A stretch of 64,000 nucleotides of DNA from the NCBI GenBank assembly GCA_026419785.1, contig JAODTK010004444.1, positions 496,001 through 560,000 of the forward strand, given 5' to 3'. Numbering within the stretch: the first letter of the stretch is position 1; each line of letters starts with the position of its first letter. A program made the position numbers and the translations under genes. The stretch comes from Sclerodactyla briareus (Eukaryota; Echinodermata; Holothuroidea; Dendrochirotida; Sclerodactylidae). Shown piece by piece: positions 12,623 through 25,582 of this stretch. The notes beneath the pieces were generated by a model, which had not been told where the DNA came from, made no database searches, and saw nothing but the letters and a program-made list of their open reading frames with translations.

Positions 12623-15600
12623 CCCCTCGGTGGCTTGGCTTGCAGTCAAATGGGCGAGGTCTTGGTCTCCGTGTTGTGATTCCGCTGTGATGCAGTAACT
12701 AAATGGGGTTTGCTAGGAATATTCCCAATAAGTCTTGTGACTCTCCTTGATTGGCTATGAGTAGTCACAGTTCCAAGAAAGTGGTCAGGTTCTGGAATTC
12801 ACTGATCGTCCTTCAAATGGGAAATGAAATGGCGATTTCGGGCCCTGCCTCAATATCATCTTAGCGCTAGTCAGGAAGAGAAAGCAAGTTATCACCAGCA
12901 CCAGTGATAAAATTCATCCTTGATGAGCCTTACTTGCCTTCCTGAACCCCTAGAATTCAAATCAGATCTCTACCTCCGTACACTTTTATGACACTCTTAT
13001 TGACATTTTTACACTGTCCATATCACTTCTGGGCCCCTCACCATTCCTTTTCTTGAACATTTACCAATTAGGTCACCTACCCTACAACAGTTCCCCGCAC
13101 ACCTGACCATCTGCCAGCTGGGATTCAACGTACCTGAGAATGGCAGAAAATGGCCAAAAGTCCACTCCACTCTACACACAGGGGACGAGTCCAGGAAATC
13201 ATACCAAATCCACACCGAGTCATTACAGGTCATTAAAATTTGTTTGCCAGGGTTATGCTATGGAGGTATAATGGACTATGTTACCTCTACAGTTATGCCA
13301 ATCTTGCAAATAATATTTCTTGTATTTGATTCAGAAGCTAAATTTGTCCCAAACATGAAATTTAATAAAAAAATCCTAATTGTGCCTCTTGATTCCCAGC
13401 TCAAAATGATCAATCGTTGGTGATCAGAGCTCATCAGAACCAGTGGGAGTGGCAAATGATACCTAAAATTATCTCGAATGAGCCAATGCTACCCGCTGAT
13501 TGAGCAAAAACTTTCCAAAAAGTGCAACTAAAGTGTCCTTCTATAACCCTTGCCTCAACAACATAGATGATATTCCTTTCATCAGTCAAGGAAATATCCA
13601 ATAAAACCTCAGTCCCCAGTATAGACCAGCCAGCAACATTTGACAGGTTTCTAACAACAATTCCTTATAGCCCCCAATTGGCCAATGAATGGGGGAGTAC
13701 TTTATGCGATTTTCAATAGAGCACTAAGAGCAGCCTCAAGGAAAGCCTGGAAAGGGATTAATAGACCCATAGCAGCCTGGAAGGAAGATAAAATAAATTA
13801 AATGTTGACTTTACGACTCCAGAGGAACATCAACAATTTGACAAAGTGAGTTGTTATTGGACAGGGCAGTAAGCCTAGTCAGCTGGCACAGTCTGGTCGT
13901 CTGGTAGTGAAAGGAGAGCTGGAGACTACAGTACCGTACCCCAGGCAATACAGAGCAACGGGCATGAAAATTGGAGAAATCCTACACAAGTCAGCCGATA
14001 CCCAGGCTGGATAAAGTACCACCAAATGTTGCCACATCCTGATGACTTCACAGCTGGATCAGACAGGGCAAACATTGACACAGGCGAACATCAGTTGAGC
14101 AAGCATCAACAAAGACACCTTGAGCTACCTGCCTAGACCTACTTCCTTTCACCTTGAGGTGGCAAGAATGGTTTGTTTTGTTGTTGTTTTTCCAACAAAC
14201 TGATAACAGTGATGACACCTCAGTTCTGCCACCTAAAGTAGCACAAAGCTATTCATTAAATGAGTTTCAGGTGAGGTGATGTCTGCCACAAAATTGCTTA
14301 ATTGGGCAATTTTCCATTTTCTTCACTTCTGGTGGCATCCAAGGACATTGTGGTGAGAACAATATTGACTGAAGGGTAGAGGGAGGAGCTAACTCAAGAA
14401 CTTGAATCAAGAAGTTGTGAACATGGCTAATTGAGGTTCTCAAACTGGTTATCTGAGCAGGAAGATAGGCCAGGGTTCTTGGAGATCTGTGCAAACCAGT
14501 TTTTGAAACTTAGGCTATAAAGCCTTAGCTTCGGCAATGTGGAGTTTTGAACTGGAGAAAAAAAGAGCACAGCGCACCCCCAGCTTGGGATTTTGGACAC
14601 TGTTCTATAAGAGGAACCTTTTACATACATTGTTATGAGCCACTTGCATGACATGATATGGCAATGACGTAGCCAGGAGAACCACAATGAGTGGATTGAC
14701 CACTCACTGCCCCAGTATCTTGAGTGGGGTTCTTGTTCAGCAGCATGTCAATGGGGCCAGGGGATACTGATTTTATTTTCCAAGACAAACTATGGCAGTG
14801 TGTAATTTGCCAATAGAAGAAATTTCTTCACCAGTGCATAGTCACTGCAAAACCCCCACAGGCTGTCAGATTCGTCATTTGAGTGCTTCCTTCTAGTAGC
14901 CAGGTTTTCCATTGACACACATAGATTGCAGCCAGGGGTTTGCTTATTCGTGTGATCTATGACCTTTGACTATAGCACGGACTTGATCAAGTTCTGTAAT
15001 GTCTGAAGCATCTAGAACAAGGCGATCGCCAAAAAGTGTCTCCCCTAGTTGCGCTATCGGTGGTTTTCTATTATTCACTACACTACGCACTAGACACAAC
15101 CAACTAGTTCATGCAGACCATCGTCATGGCAAACGAACATCACATATGTTCACATTTAACACATAAAATTCCTAATAACTGACCAGTAAGTTTTGACTCT
15201 TATTACAAAAGTCCTTTAATTGCTTTTTCTTCTTCATGCCCCCGCACTCTTCTCTCCATAAATACCCAAATTTGAACAAAGTTTTATCACTCAGTCAACT
15301 CACCCCTTTTACCCAAATCTCACTTTCTAAATCCCCATAGCAGGCCGGGCTTCTTTGCTTTTTAAAATCATTTCCTTCATTATTCACTGCCTTTTATTTT
15401 CAAGCAGCCAGTAATGCCACCCCCGGCCCCCCCCCTGCCAGGCGCACACACCCTCCCTCTGCCCTCCCACACACCAACAAAACGATGCCCCATGCAGCAG
15501 TCAAGGAATGTCCCGGAATATATCTTTACGAAACCTCCACATTTGTCCCCAGTCAAGAAGAGAGGGGAAACCAATTTAGCAGTATTTTGAATGTCAATCA

Positions 15601-15699
15601 ACCTAATCAATTGGTTGGGTAAGAGGGGTTGCTTGTGTCAGCTTATAACAGCAGTAAAATTGTCACAGGAGCTATGGTTACTCGTTCCTCCCTCGGTCT

Positions 15700-16360
15700 T
15701 TATTCTAACAGAGCTATTATATATGGAATTCAAATTCCTGAACATCAAACACATCAGATCCAGAAATGTTACCGGACCATACCTACTTACCTACTGAGTT
15801 TGGCGAAATTCTTACCGAGTTGGAAATTCGAATATGCAAATTAGGCACATATATACAATGACTCTACTGACCCCAGCTGTACCTTCAAAATTATCTGGAT
15901 CAAAGGTGGATCACAATCATCACATCCACAAGTTTCGTGAAAATCTGACAACTTGGAAAATTTGCATATATTTTGCAAATTAGACCACTTAATTAGCATA
16001 TTTCAGGCTGAAAATCTAATCATTCATCTACCTGTCATCCAGGTCCTACATGCAAATTACATCACTGTAGCATGTACGGTTCTTGCGTAATCTTGCTAAC
16101 GAGCCTCAACAATCAATTACATAAAATGGGCTGATTACCCAACTTATTGATGCTTTGCTGCCCAAAATCTATCAGATCGTGTACACACCCCAACTCCGGT
16201 GCTACACAGGACGACAAAAATTTTTTTTTTTTCGTCATCATCGGCCTCACGGTTTGTGAGAAATCCTGCTAACGAGAAAGTGTGACACACACACACACAC
16301 AGACTCAAACACACCATAGTAACCACTAATCTCTTGCCTGAATTCATTCAGGCGAGACAC
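15700..16360 (-). repeat. Possible Helitron-like non-autonomous repeat
   Basis: The minus strand carries an 18-bp perfect hairpin GCCTGAAT-GA-ATTCAGGC (16336-16353), then a GT microsatellite (16285-16301), then a body with motifs close to TTTCACGAAACTTGTGGATG and AATTTGCATA. These motifs also occur in the family 1 elements further right. Hairpin, microsatellite and AT-rich body is a layout seen in Helentron-derived HINE repeats. The far end was not found. Confidence 0.35.
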
Positions 16361-16771
16361 AAACTGAATGCAGAGCCCTTGGAATTGAAATAAAAAAGAA
16401 GAATCAATGCAATTATTTTGTCATTCAATTGATATATTGGTAATTTAGTCAAATTAGTGTTTGGAAGACATAGCTCATTTTTTGGTGTCCCCTAATTTAG
16501 TAGGGAAGTATGAGAGGTGGGTTGCATGAGGTAATGTTCCTTCATATTAGGAGGCAGACAACTCTAGTAGTATTCAGATATATATAGTCTATTAGTGTGG
16601 ATGCTGGCTATATGTACTCAAGTCTTTGTATTTGCTGAAATACGTCATAAGATATTGATCATGTCATCCTTCAATGGAATTATAGTGCAGGCAAGAACTG
16701 CAATCGTTGTGACTTGGTGAATTCCGTAATAATGTGGAGGTGCAAACTGCCGTGTCAGGTGACTGCCTGCC

Positions 16772-16803
16772 ACCCCCTCCCCCCCCCCCCTCCCCCCCCC
16801 CCC
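16772..16803. repeat. C-rich low-complexity run
   Basis: The run has about 30 bases of almost pure C, broken by single A or T bases. It lies in intron 1 and is likely length-unstable and unreliable in assembly. Confidence 0.9.
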
Positions 16804-17696
16804 TACTCTCCCCCTCTCTCTGGGTACTATTCATTCACTTCAATGATCTACATTATACATTCCAATATAAGTAGTTAGGGTTACTGCAGCCACGAGTCAC
16901 TAGAGCAGACCACACACCTAACATTTCTGGCCATCTTTATGGCAACCAGGAACCCCCTCCCTGACCCAGAACAGCTAGCGCATCACAAGCATTCATGAAT
17001 GAAACAATGCAAGTGCCTCAAGGCATCACAGACAATGAATTGGAGCACCAGAATCTGGTGTCAATGAACCTATCCTCAACAGAGAATGGCATGCACCAAC
17101 TCAACACATTGGAGGAAGATCACAGGCAGCTTCTAGAAGGCCAGGGTAATCCTATCCATGTATTAACTTCACACAGATCTGGTATCAATCAGGGGGCCTC
17201 CACTAGCTGGCCTAGAAACTAAAAACGCCCTTAGACTTCATTAAGGTGGGTAGGTGAATGTTTACCAACACATATTGCACCTATTCACCCTCTGTCATGG
17301 GGGCAGTCAGTTCACAAGTCTGCTCTATTCACCCACAGTCGGAGAGTGCTTAGGCTTTGCCGTTAGGTTTTTCTGAGCACTCCAGCTTCCAGTGGAGAAT
17401 CTGTGGAGCGTGACTGTTGACCGTCATGCCTACAGAGAGGGCAGTTTCCAGGAGTGCTAGGCCCCCATCTTGATCACTTGGCGTCCCACCCGTGCTCCGC
17501 CCCCCCCCACCCCCGTTTCAGTGATGGTAACAGATTAATTCCGACCATGGTTGGATGAGGGCTACTATAATCTCCCTCCCAGTGAGAGAGAAAGAACAGT
17601 GTGTGGTTTTTCCCCTCGTTTATGGCAGCAGTGCCTGCACACAGGTCTGCTCTGTTCGGGGCTATGTCAATGTTTCTCAGTGTCATGTTTCCTTCC

Positions 17697-17940
17697 CAGG
17701 GTTCGATGTTCCCAGGGTTCGATTTCCCGGGTTCGATGTTCCAGATTGAGATTCTCTGGAGAAACAACGTAAATTCCATGGTCATTAAATATAAACGAAA
17801 ACAGTGAATATTGAACCTGGAAACAATCGCACCCTGTGAACATCGAACCTCGTAAATTCATCAATTGATCATTAAAAATATAACAACACAACAGGGAACA
17901 CGGAACCCTGGAACATCGAACTCTGGAACATCGGGTAGAC
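17697..17940. repeat. Inverted arrays of GTTCGATGTTCC units
   Basis: The left part (17697-17746) has three consecutive variants of GGGTTCGATGTTCCC. The right part (about 17838-17935) has the reverse complement, GGAACATCGAACCC-like, several times. Between and within them a segment starting GGTCATTAAATATAAACG is duplicated as GATCATTAAAAATATAAC about 100 bp on. RNA or single-stranded DNA from this stretch could fold into a long hairpin. There is no coding signal; frames crossing it in several registers are by-products of the repeat. Confidence 0.75.
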
Positions 17941-19639
17941 CCCCTCTGTTCACCCACACTGCTGAATTCGATCAAACTGCCTAACTTTAAAACCTATTTC
18001 CACATGAGAGACTGCAATTCAGTGCTGCTAACATAAAACAGTTATTTTGGCGGCCTTCATTTTCTATAACACCCTCTTGTCGAACCAAAAGGGAATTGTC
18101 AAAATATATATAGTCTTCACACAACTGCCACCTCGAGGTTGGCATTCTAGTCAATTACCGAGAAGGACAACATATATGGAAAGTACACTAAATACTAGCC
18201 ATTCGCCAGAAAGGCAAATTCATTTCAAAAAATTATCATACATTGCCTCTTTTCCAAACACTAACGGATATTCGCTGCTGCATTAAATGAACTACATAGA
18301 CCTATTTTGCAGCTGATGAAGATTGCCTGCAAGAACATATTCTAAATATAGGCTAATGTAGGCAATGAAACAAAGCGTTCCCTGTTCGCATTCATTTCCT
18401 GAGTTTTAACCCATACCACAATTGACAATCCCACAGATCAAACACTAATGAATAAGGCAACATGACAGCAGAATCCAGCCCACAATTGTTAAACCTGCCA
18501 GTATCTGTGTTTCAACCACAGATTGCTACATGTGTGAAAATAATTTTATTGCTTCCTCCATGTGGGGAGCATACCACATGGGTCTGCAGTGGGGCTCCCA
18601 GTTTTGGTGTCCCGACCTATTTCCTGGTTCCGCAATCAGTGTCTGAAATATGACCTGGGTTGCTCTGACTCCATGCTGAGGTTTCCCACTGATGCAGAGG
18701 AGGTCAAACCACAAGGTATTCCTTTGGAACTAATCAGTGTTTATTGGAAACAAAGTACACTAGAATTAATGCTGTCTTTTTGGCAGGAAGAAGGCTGTGT
18801 AGGCCCAATCACAGAGGTGAAAAGGCAGCTACCAAGTAGTGTGTACTGTGTGGGTAGTCCAGTGCATTGGATCTAGTGTCCACAAAGACCCCATGTGTAT
18901 ATATGTCATGTAAATAATCTGGTAGGCTACTGCCTGTGACTACCCCTTCACTGGTCGAAATTTCTGTCTGAGTGTAACATTGAAACAGGGGACAGGTTCC
19001 AGACTTCAAGATGTTTCATAGGAAAAGGGATGGGGGAGGGGGGTAGGGGAACATTGTAGAAAGTGATGCAAGTTCAAACAATGCTAATACTAGACATGCA
19101 GTAAAATTGGCGCCATTTTGTACCTTGATAGTTTTTTATACTATAGGTTATACATGTATTCCACGGTTATACTTATGTTACACTTTGAAAGACTTCGGGT
19201 CTGATAGCTCCACCATTTATTCATTTATTTAATAAATAGCTACAATGATAGTCTAACAGATATAGGCCTACCTATATAAGCACTGGCAAACATACCATTA
19301 CCAGTATCTTGTTCTTAACGGTGTATCAAAGTGTTATTTCTTCTCACACGTTACATTTCAAAATCACCCCAACATAACAAAGGAAATTTCATTCAATGAG
19401 AGCTCTTCTGCTAGATATTTTTGGGGAAATGGAGAAAAAAAATTAGACCTGATGATGATGATGACATTAAAACTAGGCCTACATACAAATAAAATCACAC
19501 CTGGTTTCCTGTCTCTGGGAAATGAGGCCTTAGTGGTTAGTCACATTACAGTTTGCGTAATCTTAAAGGACAACTGCAGGATGAATTATACAGGGGCTGA
19601 TTTAATAGCTGGACAAAAACTGAATGCGTCAGTCCAAAC

Positions 19640-20060
19640 CGAAAGTTCATAGGACTTTCCGTTACAGAGTTATAGTCATTTGAAGTTTGTGTATTGTGAA
19701 GCATGTGTGTTGTGCAAGATCGAAATGCATCCCATCATTCAATAATAAATGATGTCATACTTGCACAACCCGCCAACATTCTTTGTTTTCTATTGAAATT
19801 CAAACAGTAATTTCACTTCGAATTTAAGCATTTAGTCTATGGGAGAGGATTGCTGTATTGGGTTGGTTAGTGTTGATGTTTACTTTGATGACAAAAGACA
19901 ACAGAACCTTCGGCTCAATGGTTGACTTATTCAACAAAATGAAACAATCAAATACATAACATATTTTAATGTGTTGTCCATGTGTGACCTCATGGGTTAT
20001 TATGCAATTGGGATTCTCCCAATTTCTCTGCCTAATGGCCCAAACTTTGAAGGCCAATAA
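19640..20060. repeat. Dispersed repeat, copy 1 (partner at 63590-64000)
   Basis: This segment and the last 400 bp of the window share a series of collinear blocks: CAGTCCAAACC-like / GACTTTCCGTTAC, TGTCATACTTGCACAACCC, ATTCTTTGTTTT followed by TATTGAAATT, and a GAGAGGATTGCTGTA-like block. They are diverged by substitutions and small indels, so this is an old interspersed family. Just upstream (19563-19580) lies TTAAAGGACAACTGCAG, a common opening of MITE-like repeats (inference). No coding capacity is seen. Confidence 0.6.
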
Positions 20061-20415
20061 CTCCACATAGGAACATGTAGAAATGGGGTTTGGACCTACA
20101 AATGAAGTTTTTCATTCTCCACAATATAACATCTGTTGTATCCAAGCCTGCAGTTTCCTATTAAGAACTGAATTAAGTTTCTTTATTATAATTTGAAAAA
20201 TTTTTAGTCTATGATGTACCATTTGGTTTAGCCGATTACTCCATTCAGGCGAGTTTGACTTGACGTCGAGACCTAGCTTCTGCTCCAACTCCACAAACCC
20301 AACAACACCCTACGCTAGCTAGTTTCTGACTCAGACAGTGCGGAAGTCAAATAAATTAGGCTACGGCCTAACTTTCACAGTTTCAGCCTAAGTTTCAGCT
20401 ACAATATACAAAGAG

Positions 20416-20488
20416 ATGTCAGACAGTCCTCTGACTGAAATGAGTTACGTGGCCGCCGTGCCCAGCATCAGGGCCTGGAGCATTGTCG
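20416..20488 (+). CDS. Possible first coding exon of an unidentified plus-strand gene
   Basis: An ATG in a purine-rich context (AAAGAGATG) opens 24 codons beginning MSDSPLTEMSYVAAVPS and ending RAWSIV, followed at once by a near-consensus donor G/GTAAGG at 20489. The segment is more GC- and CpG-rich than its surroundings, as is the next 230 bp. Composition and splice signal suggest a real N-terminal exon nested antisense in intron 1 of the PDZRN-like gene. I recognise no family and no following exon in the required phase (1). Chance is a serious alternative. Confidence 0.28.
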
Positions 20489-21369
20489 GTAAGGAGCCAG
20501 GACGCTGAATCGCCAAGCAAGCATCACTACTTTCCTCGCTTTTGAGTCCCCGGGTCAAAGACAAAGCTAGCGGAAACGCATCAATCGAATGCAGGGCGGG
20601 CCTATATATCTCCTCGGATGCCGAGCTCGGATCGGACCGTGCAACCATGCGCCAGCGCCATGCGCGTGCGTACCGCTCGGTACCGGTGCACTGCAGCTGC
20701 GCCTATTCCATGACAAACTTTTCAGCATTGCAACTAGAATAGAACACATGATGCAGGAGCTCAGACCGAATAGGCCTAACTTCATTTAATTATCATTTAT
20801 TGTTTTGTTTTTTCATAACGAAAGGGTAATTCCATATATTTGGGTACCAACGGTGAAAATGAACATCACATGGGTGCCAACATTTAATTGTCGCTTATCT
20901 GCATGAACATCATAATATTTTCATTTGTTGGCAGTCTACGCTCTAAGCTCTGTATCCTCCATTTGAGGCCTCGAACGGAAAACTCGATTGCCGTGCCGGT
21001 AACTTTTTAGGTGTCCCCCTCATGCCATACGCAAGGTGGTAACCCCGTTGGATAATGTCTCCGTTCTCATCAACAGTGTATTTTTTTATACACGGACCGG
21101 CGGAGGCCGGGGGGGGGGGGGGCTGCGGGGCCTTTAGCCCCCGCACTTTTCTCTGCCTCGGCATTTTGGCCGCCCTGTGACTGGGTAAAAATAATGTTTA
21201 GCCTCTAATTTCATGTATTACCAAAATAAATGATGACACTGGCAATTTTCTGACTTTCGGCAATCTCAGCATCATCACCCTAACTACCTAGGAAGCGACT
21301 GCACCTGCCAGGTGAGGTAGGTCTGGGAGCCATCGTTTTCCTTCAGCGTGTGCAAGACCACAACCGAAA
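20489..21369. other. GC-rich intronic stretch with an unexplained antisense frame
   Basis: The first 230 bp are CpG-rich. At 20943-21164 the minus strand has a 73-codon frame, including a proline run encoded by a C homopolymer and a basic start. I do not recognise it. It lies just before the plus-strand hAT remnant but in the opposite orientation, so it is not that transposase's N-terminus. It may be repeat-derived. Confidence 0.3.
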
Positions 21370-21937
21370 GATTTATTTCGAGGCCGTTGACTTGATGAAT
21401 CTGCCTTGAATTAACGGTTTAACCAGCCAGTTTTGAGGCGATATGCAAACTGGAGTCCCATGCTGGTGAAGGCTGCTAATAAGGATGACTATGCACAGGG
21501 AAGGCGTTTGTATCAGATACGGGCGTACTCCGCAGACCGAAAAAATATGTTGGACGCGCATCCTGGCATCTTTCGGGTACTGGTGAGGGGGGCAAACCTG
21601 AATCACGCTATTTCGTGAAATTCTGAATGAAGTGAAGAAGCTGTCGGAAGAAGAAGGGCTGATGATGCAGAATGTAGTAACACTTTGCAAGCTTCTGCTT
21701 GTCAGTCCTGCAACGAGTGCCACAGGAGAAAGGTCCCTTTCTACCGCGAGGAGAACCAAGACGTGGTGCGTTCGAACATGACGCAGAGGCGTTTCAACAG
21801 TCTAGCCATCCTCACCACATAAAAACCGAACAACCGGCTTACGCCCGTACTCCATCGGGAATGAGTTTGTGGCAGCAACCCCAGACGAAAGATCAAGTTT
21901 GGCTCATTTAAGATGGAGTAAAGATGTCCGTTTCTAG
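21370..21937 (+). pseudogene. hAT superfamily transposase, C-terminal remnant
   Basis: The end of a hAT transposase is readable over several frames. An upstream block reads RKIYFEAVDLMN. Near 21620-21760 come EVKKLSEEEGL and then LLLVSPATSATGERS, followed by STARRTKTW, the hallmark of the hAT C-terminal dimerisation domain. After a one-base frame change near 21770 it continues RSNMTQRRFNSLAIL, then after another NEFVAATPDE, ending at a stop at 21935-21937. Stops and frame changes throughout show it is dead, although some single-base ones may be consensus errors like those in the nearby PDZRN exon. No N-terminal zinc finger, catalytic residues or terminal repeats were found. It sits antisense in intron 1 of the PDZRN-like gene. 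Confidence 0.75.
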
Positions 21938-24900
21938 TCCAAGGCAAGATAAAATGAAGAACACATGCTGGGGGACAGACCGTTACCAGTAATTTGGTCC
22001 GTTTAACAAACGCGCGTGACCATTCGTGTAAACGTAAAACGTTTAAACAACGAAGCCTACTGGGGGTATGTGACTTTTTATCATTTTAATTTCTACGTGC
22101 CTGCTGTCAGGTTGTTCACAATATATTGTTATGGTTCGATGTAAAAGTAACATCTGACCCACCTCTCTGAATTGCAAAACGTATTGAAGTCGTAGGCCTA
22201 CACAGTCCCTCCCACACACATAAATGGAGATAGGAACCCCGCTAGTAAATTCCGGACGTTGTCTGTTGGTTCGACAATAGCGGTAACTGGTAACGTCAAA
22301 TGTTAATTCGACTGAATAGACCGCCTAATGCTCCAGTCTACTGGCAATTGAGATTCCCGTGTAGCACCTTTCCTTTGCTGGAGTTTTGGTACTAGATGTT
22401 GATACCATTATTATGGTTTTAGCCAGACACCTTCGTCACTTAACTGCGGGCACACATCCACATTCATTTTGTATGTTTCACTGATTTTTTTTTTCATTAC
22501 ATATTTTCCGCAGATCCCTCAATGGTCCTATGTTCGGGCCTACTATACGTATGTATTTTTGTAGGGCCTTAATAATGAGATTTTCCAAGTTTATCTACTA
22601 GATCCAGGTTTTACTTGATTTACCTTGGGTAAGAAGTATTTCGTTTGTCGCGAAATTGAAAAAAATGTGGTACATGAATCCAATTTTTTGGATGTCAGTT
22701 ACTGCCTGGAAACGCACGAAGGTAGCTCTCCGGACTCTGGGTGGTTCTGTCATACGAACAATTTTCTTGACGCCCCCGCGCCAACCGATGGTGCCGCTCC
22801 GCTTAGAGTGGCCCGCCCACCATGATTCCCCCCCCCCCCCACACTCAAATTCTCTCCCCGCGGTCCTGATACAGGAGAACATTTGAAGGTCGAAATTTAC
22901 ACAAGAAAAAAGGGAATGACGTACGCGAATCATAGCAGTAAAGAACTGTTATTCCGTACCAATATATCGAACAAAACGCCTGGTAGGCGTCTGGTTTGAA
23001 TCGTACGATAGTCGCTTCTCACACCACGCCATGAGATAAAAATAATGTTCGATGTTCCATTCACTCAACTCTGGCAATGCTCTGATTGGATAGTCCGTCA
23101 TCATCGACAATGCGATAAGTGATTATCGATCACTTCTCCGCAATAATAGCAGTAATCACCAGGGATCAATCATCCAGCGTGTCGGCACATCACAGGGGTG
23201 AATTAAAGGACCTTCAATCGATGGCTTCCATGTATTCCGAAATTCGGGATTATTATCAGGAAGCCCACTCTCACGATCACAAATGCGTTTTGAAAGTATA
23301 TGTTTTAACACATTTTCCAGAGAGTTTTCAAATCGGCATCCACGTCTCGCAACACTGGGCGAAGAATGGAACGGTTGCCGTTTCTAAGGCGTAACCGCGT
23401 AACGATAAAAATCGTCGCAGGTATATCGGGAACTAATTCACATCAACATATCTTTGTGACGATATACCGTAGCAAGATCGAATAGCATGCACGGGGCGAT
23501 TTTTCGCCCTGGCGTCATGCAATCATCGCCGTCGCTTTTTCGCCATGCTACCAGACAATAATGCCTCTTCAAACTTCTTCCTTCGTTCAGTAATAACGAT
23601 AACAGTTTATGAAACGTTTCGAAAATAAAACACCTGCAGCTGAGTGTTCTGAAAACGTTTTCACCGACGGCGGTATTTCTTGTGTGACGAAACAGTTTGA
23701 TCTTGTTAAAGATTGGCATTTTGTCACTGACATTCCCTTGTCTGTTTCTGAATGGAATGGAAATGTTTCTGTTCTTTTCGTGTGGATCAACCCAAAGAAT
23801 TTCTGAACATAGAGGAACATTTGGAAAATATTTGGAGAATGTTTTGTTTGCTGCCACATTGATTTTCCAACAAGTTGTATGGTCAGGTGGAACATGTTCT
23901 TTTCTATTTCTTATATTACTAGTTCTACCTCGTGCTCGGCTGCTTCGAAATAATATAACTGCTGTTTTCTCGTTTGTGAGTTGACGATTCACGAAGCTAA
24001 AACATGTCTTCCTCCCGAACGTTGAATCATGCGAAATTGTGAAGACGCCGTGTGAAAAGCCGGAAAGGGGCATGATCGTATTACAACTAGAATGGAACCA
24101 GCAGCGTGTGGTGATAAGATATGGGCGCTCCGCACCCGCAATATCAACTTATAGTGTGTTACAACGCCAAATGAGGGAACCCGTTCAACACACGTACATA
24201 AATAGGCCGCCGGGGCCCACAACTATATTGCAATTTGAAAATTCCCCTATCCCACTAGGGAATAGTTCGTCCCAAGTGATGTAAGTTTGTAACCTTTTAC
24301 CTATTGGGTAAATGTTTGGCCAGCTTGTCTGATAGTGGTGCATGGCAAAGGATGAAGCGATCTCAGTCCATGTATGGATATAGGATACAACCCGGGGCAA
24401 CGCGTTCAGTGGTAATACCACAGACAACTCCTGGGTCAGCCCACTCGGCCGCAAGCGTGGATTGAATAGGCGATTGAAGGGTAACGTCTGTGGGCCCCCC
24501 CCCCCCCCCCACACACACACACCTCTAAATAAGATAATGTGTTGACACTGTGATCTTGATGCAGCCGGGAAAGGCCTTTTCTGGTGATCTGAGGTGCGAG
24601 ATACGTAATTGCGGAACCGGTATCTTTTTGCATGAACAAACGGATAAATCAGTTCACTGTTCACTAGCACCATAAGTCCATACCGATTGGAGATTATACC
24701 ATATACAGTGTCCATATGGTATAATAAACGTGTTGTTAATGCTGTTTACATGTCCAGCGTACCGATTAGTGAACCGTGAAATCCAATTTTAGTTTTGCTT
24801 CAGGGGGGTATAGTTTGGTATTCCGTTTGTTTGGCACCTCAGATCTCTGCGCAAGGTCTATTAGCAGATTTAACTCCTTCATAGAACCAGCCGTCGTGAG

Positions 24901-25582
24901 GTGACAGACGCTAGGGCGCTCTGGGTTTAACTCATGGTTTGGAGATTATGAAGGTCATACATAGCACTGTATACAGTACAATAATACAGTGGGTCGATCG
25001 CGATCAGTGATGTGACACAAGTTGAGTACGAGACCTACCAGTGCCTTAATGTTTGGTTATCTTTTGGAAAATCTCTCAAATCCACAGATCTAGGAATGCG
25101 ATGGCATCGACCCCAAATTGAGTTGCGCGAATGCTCATTCCACAATAGTCACAAAAACCGAAAAATTAAGAATGCACTGCAGCGCATTCACCCAATAGGC
25201 CTACGATTGACCTGATTCCGAATCGAGTAGATCTCCCTTACTAAAATATATCCCCTACCCTATGTGCTTCCACCTAAATGGTTTAATGGCACGCGGGTAG
25301 AATAGTGCTCGCTGGCAGCCTGGTATACACGTCATAAGCACACGCGTGTACACTCACATTCAGGGAGGAACACATGCACACGACATATGTGCATCAACAG
25401 GTCGTACGAGACAATAAATACATCATCGGAACTCATAGTGGTACCCCTGTAATTATGATAACAGATTTTCACTCAAGTGCAGAATACCTAACAACACTTC
25501 GGTCGATTCAGTCGATTTCCCTAGACACAATGTGATCTTGTTTTGATACCCCGACGTTATTGTAAATGTTCCATGTGCTTAC
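21938..25582 (-). other. Intron 1 of PDZRN-like gene, proximal part
   Basis: No exon is supported here. Low-complexity runs include a C-run (about 22827-22840) and a C-run joined to (AC)n (about 24496-24522). The longest open frame of the whole window (minus strand, 23438-24073, 211 codons) lies here. It has no recognised domain and is treated as chance. The 5' end of the intron reads GTAAGC on the minus strand, a good donor. Confidence 0.55.

Larger units (their letters stand above)
11261..20415 (-). other. Intron 1 of PDZRN-like gene, distal part
   Basis: This is the part of the roughly 14.3-kb first intron nearest exon 2. It is mostly unremarkable AT-rich sequence with scattered repeats listed separately: a tRNA-like SINE head, a CA repeat with an 18-bp hairpin, a C-rich run and an inverted array of GTTCGATGTTCC units. 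The 75-codon frame at 16995-17222 (plus strand) has protein-like composition but matches no family I recognise. No other exon is supported. Confidence 0.6.

Noticed and set aside
23438..24073. 211-codon minus-strand frame, the longest in the window
   Set aside because: No recognisable domain and no flanking element; a frame this long is uncommon but possible by chance in 64 kb on six frames. It lies in the PDZRN-like intron 1.
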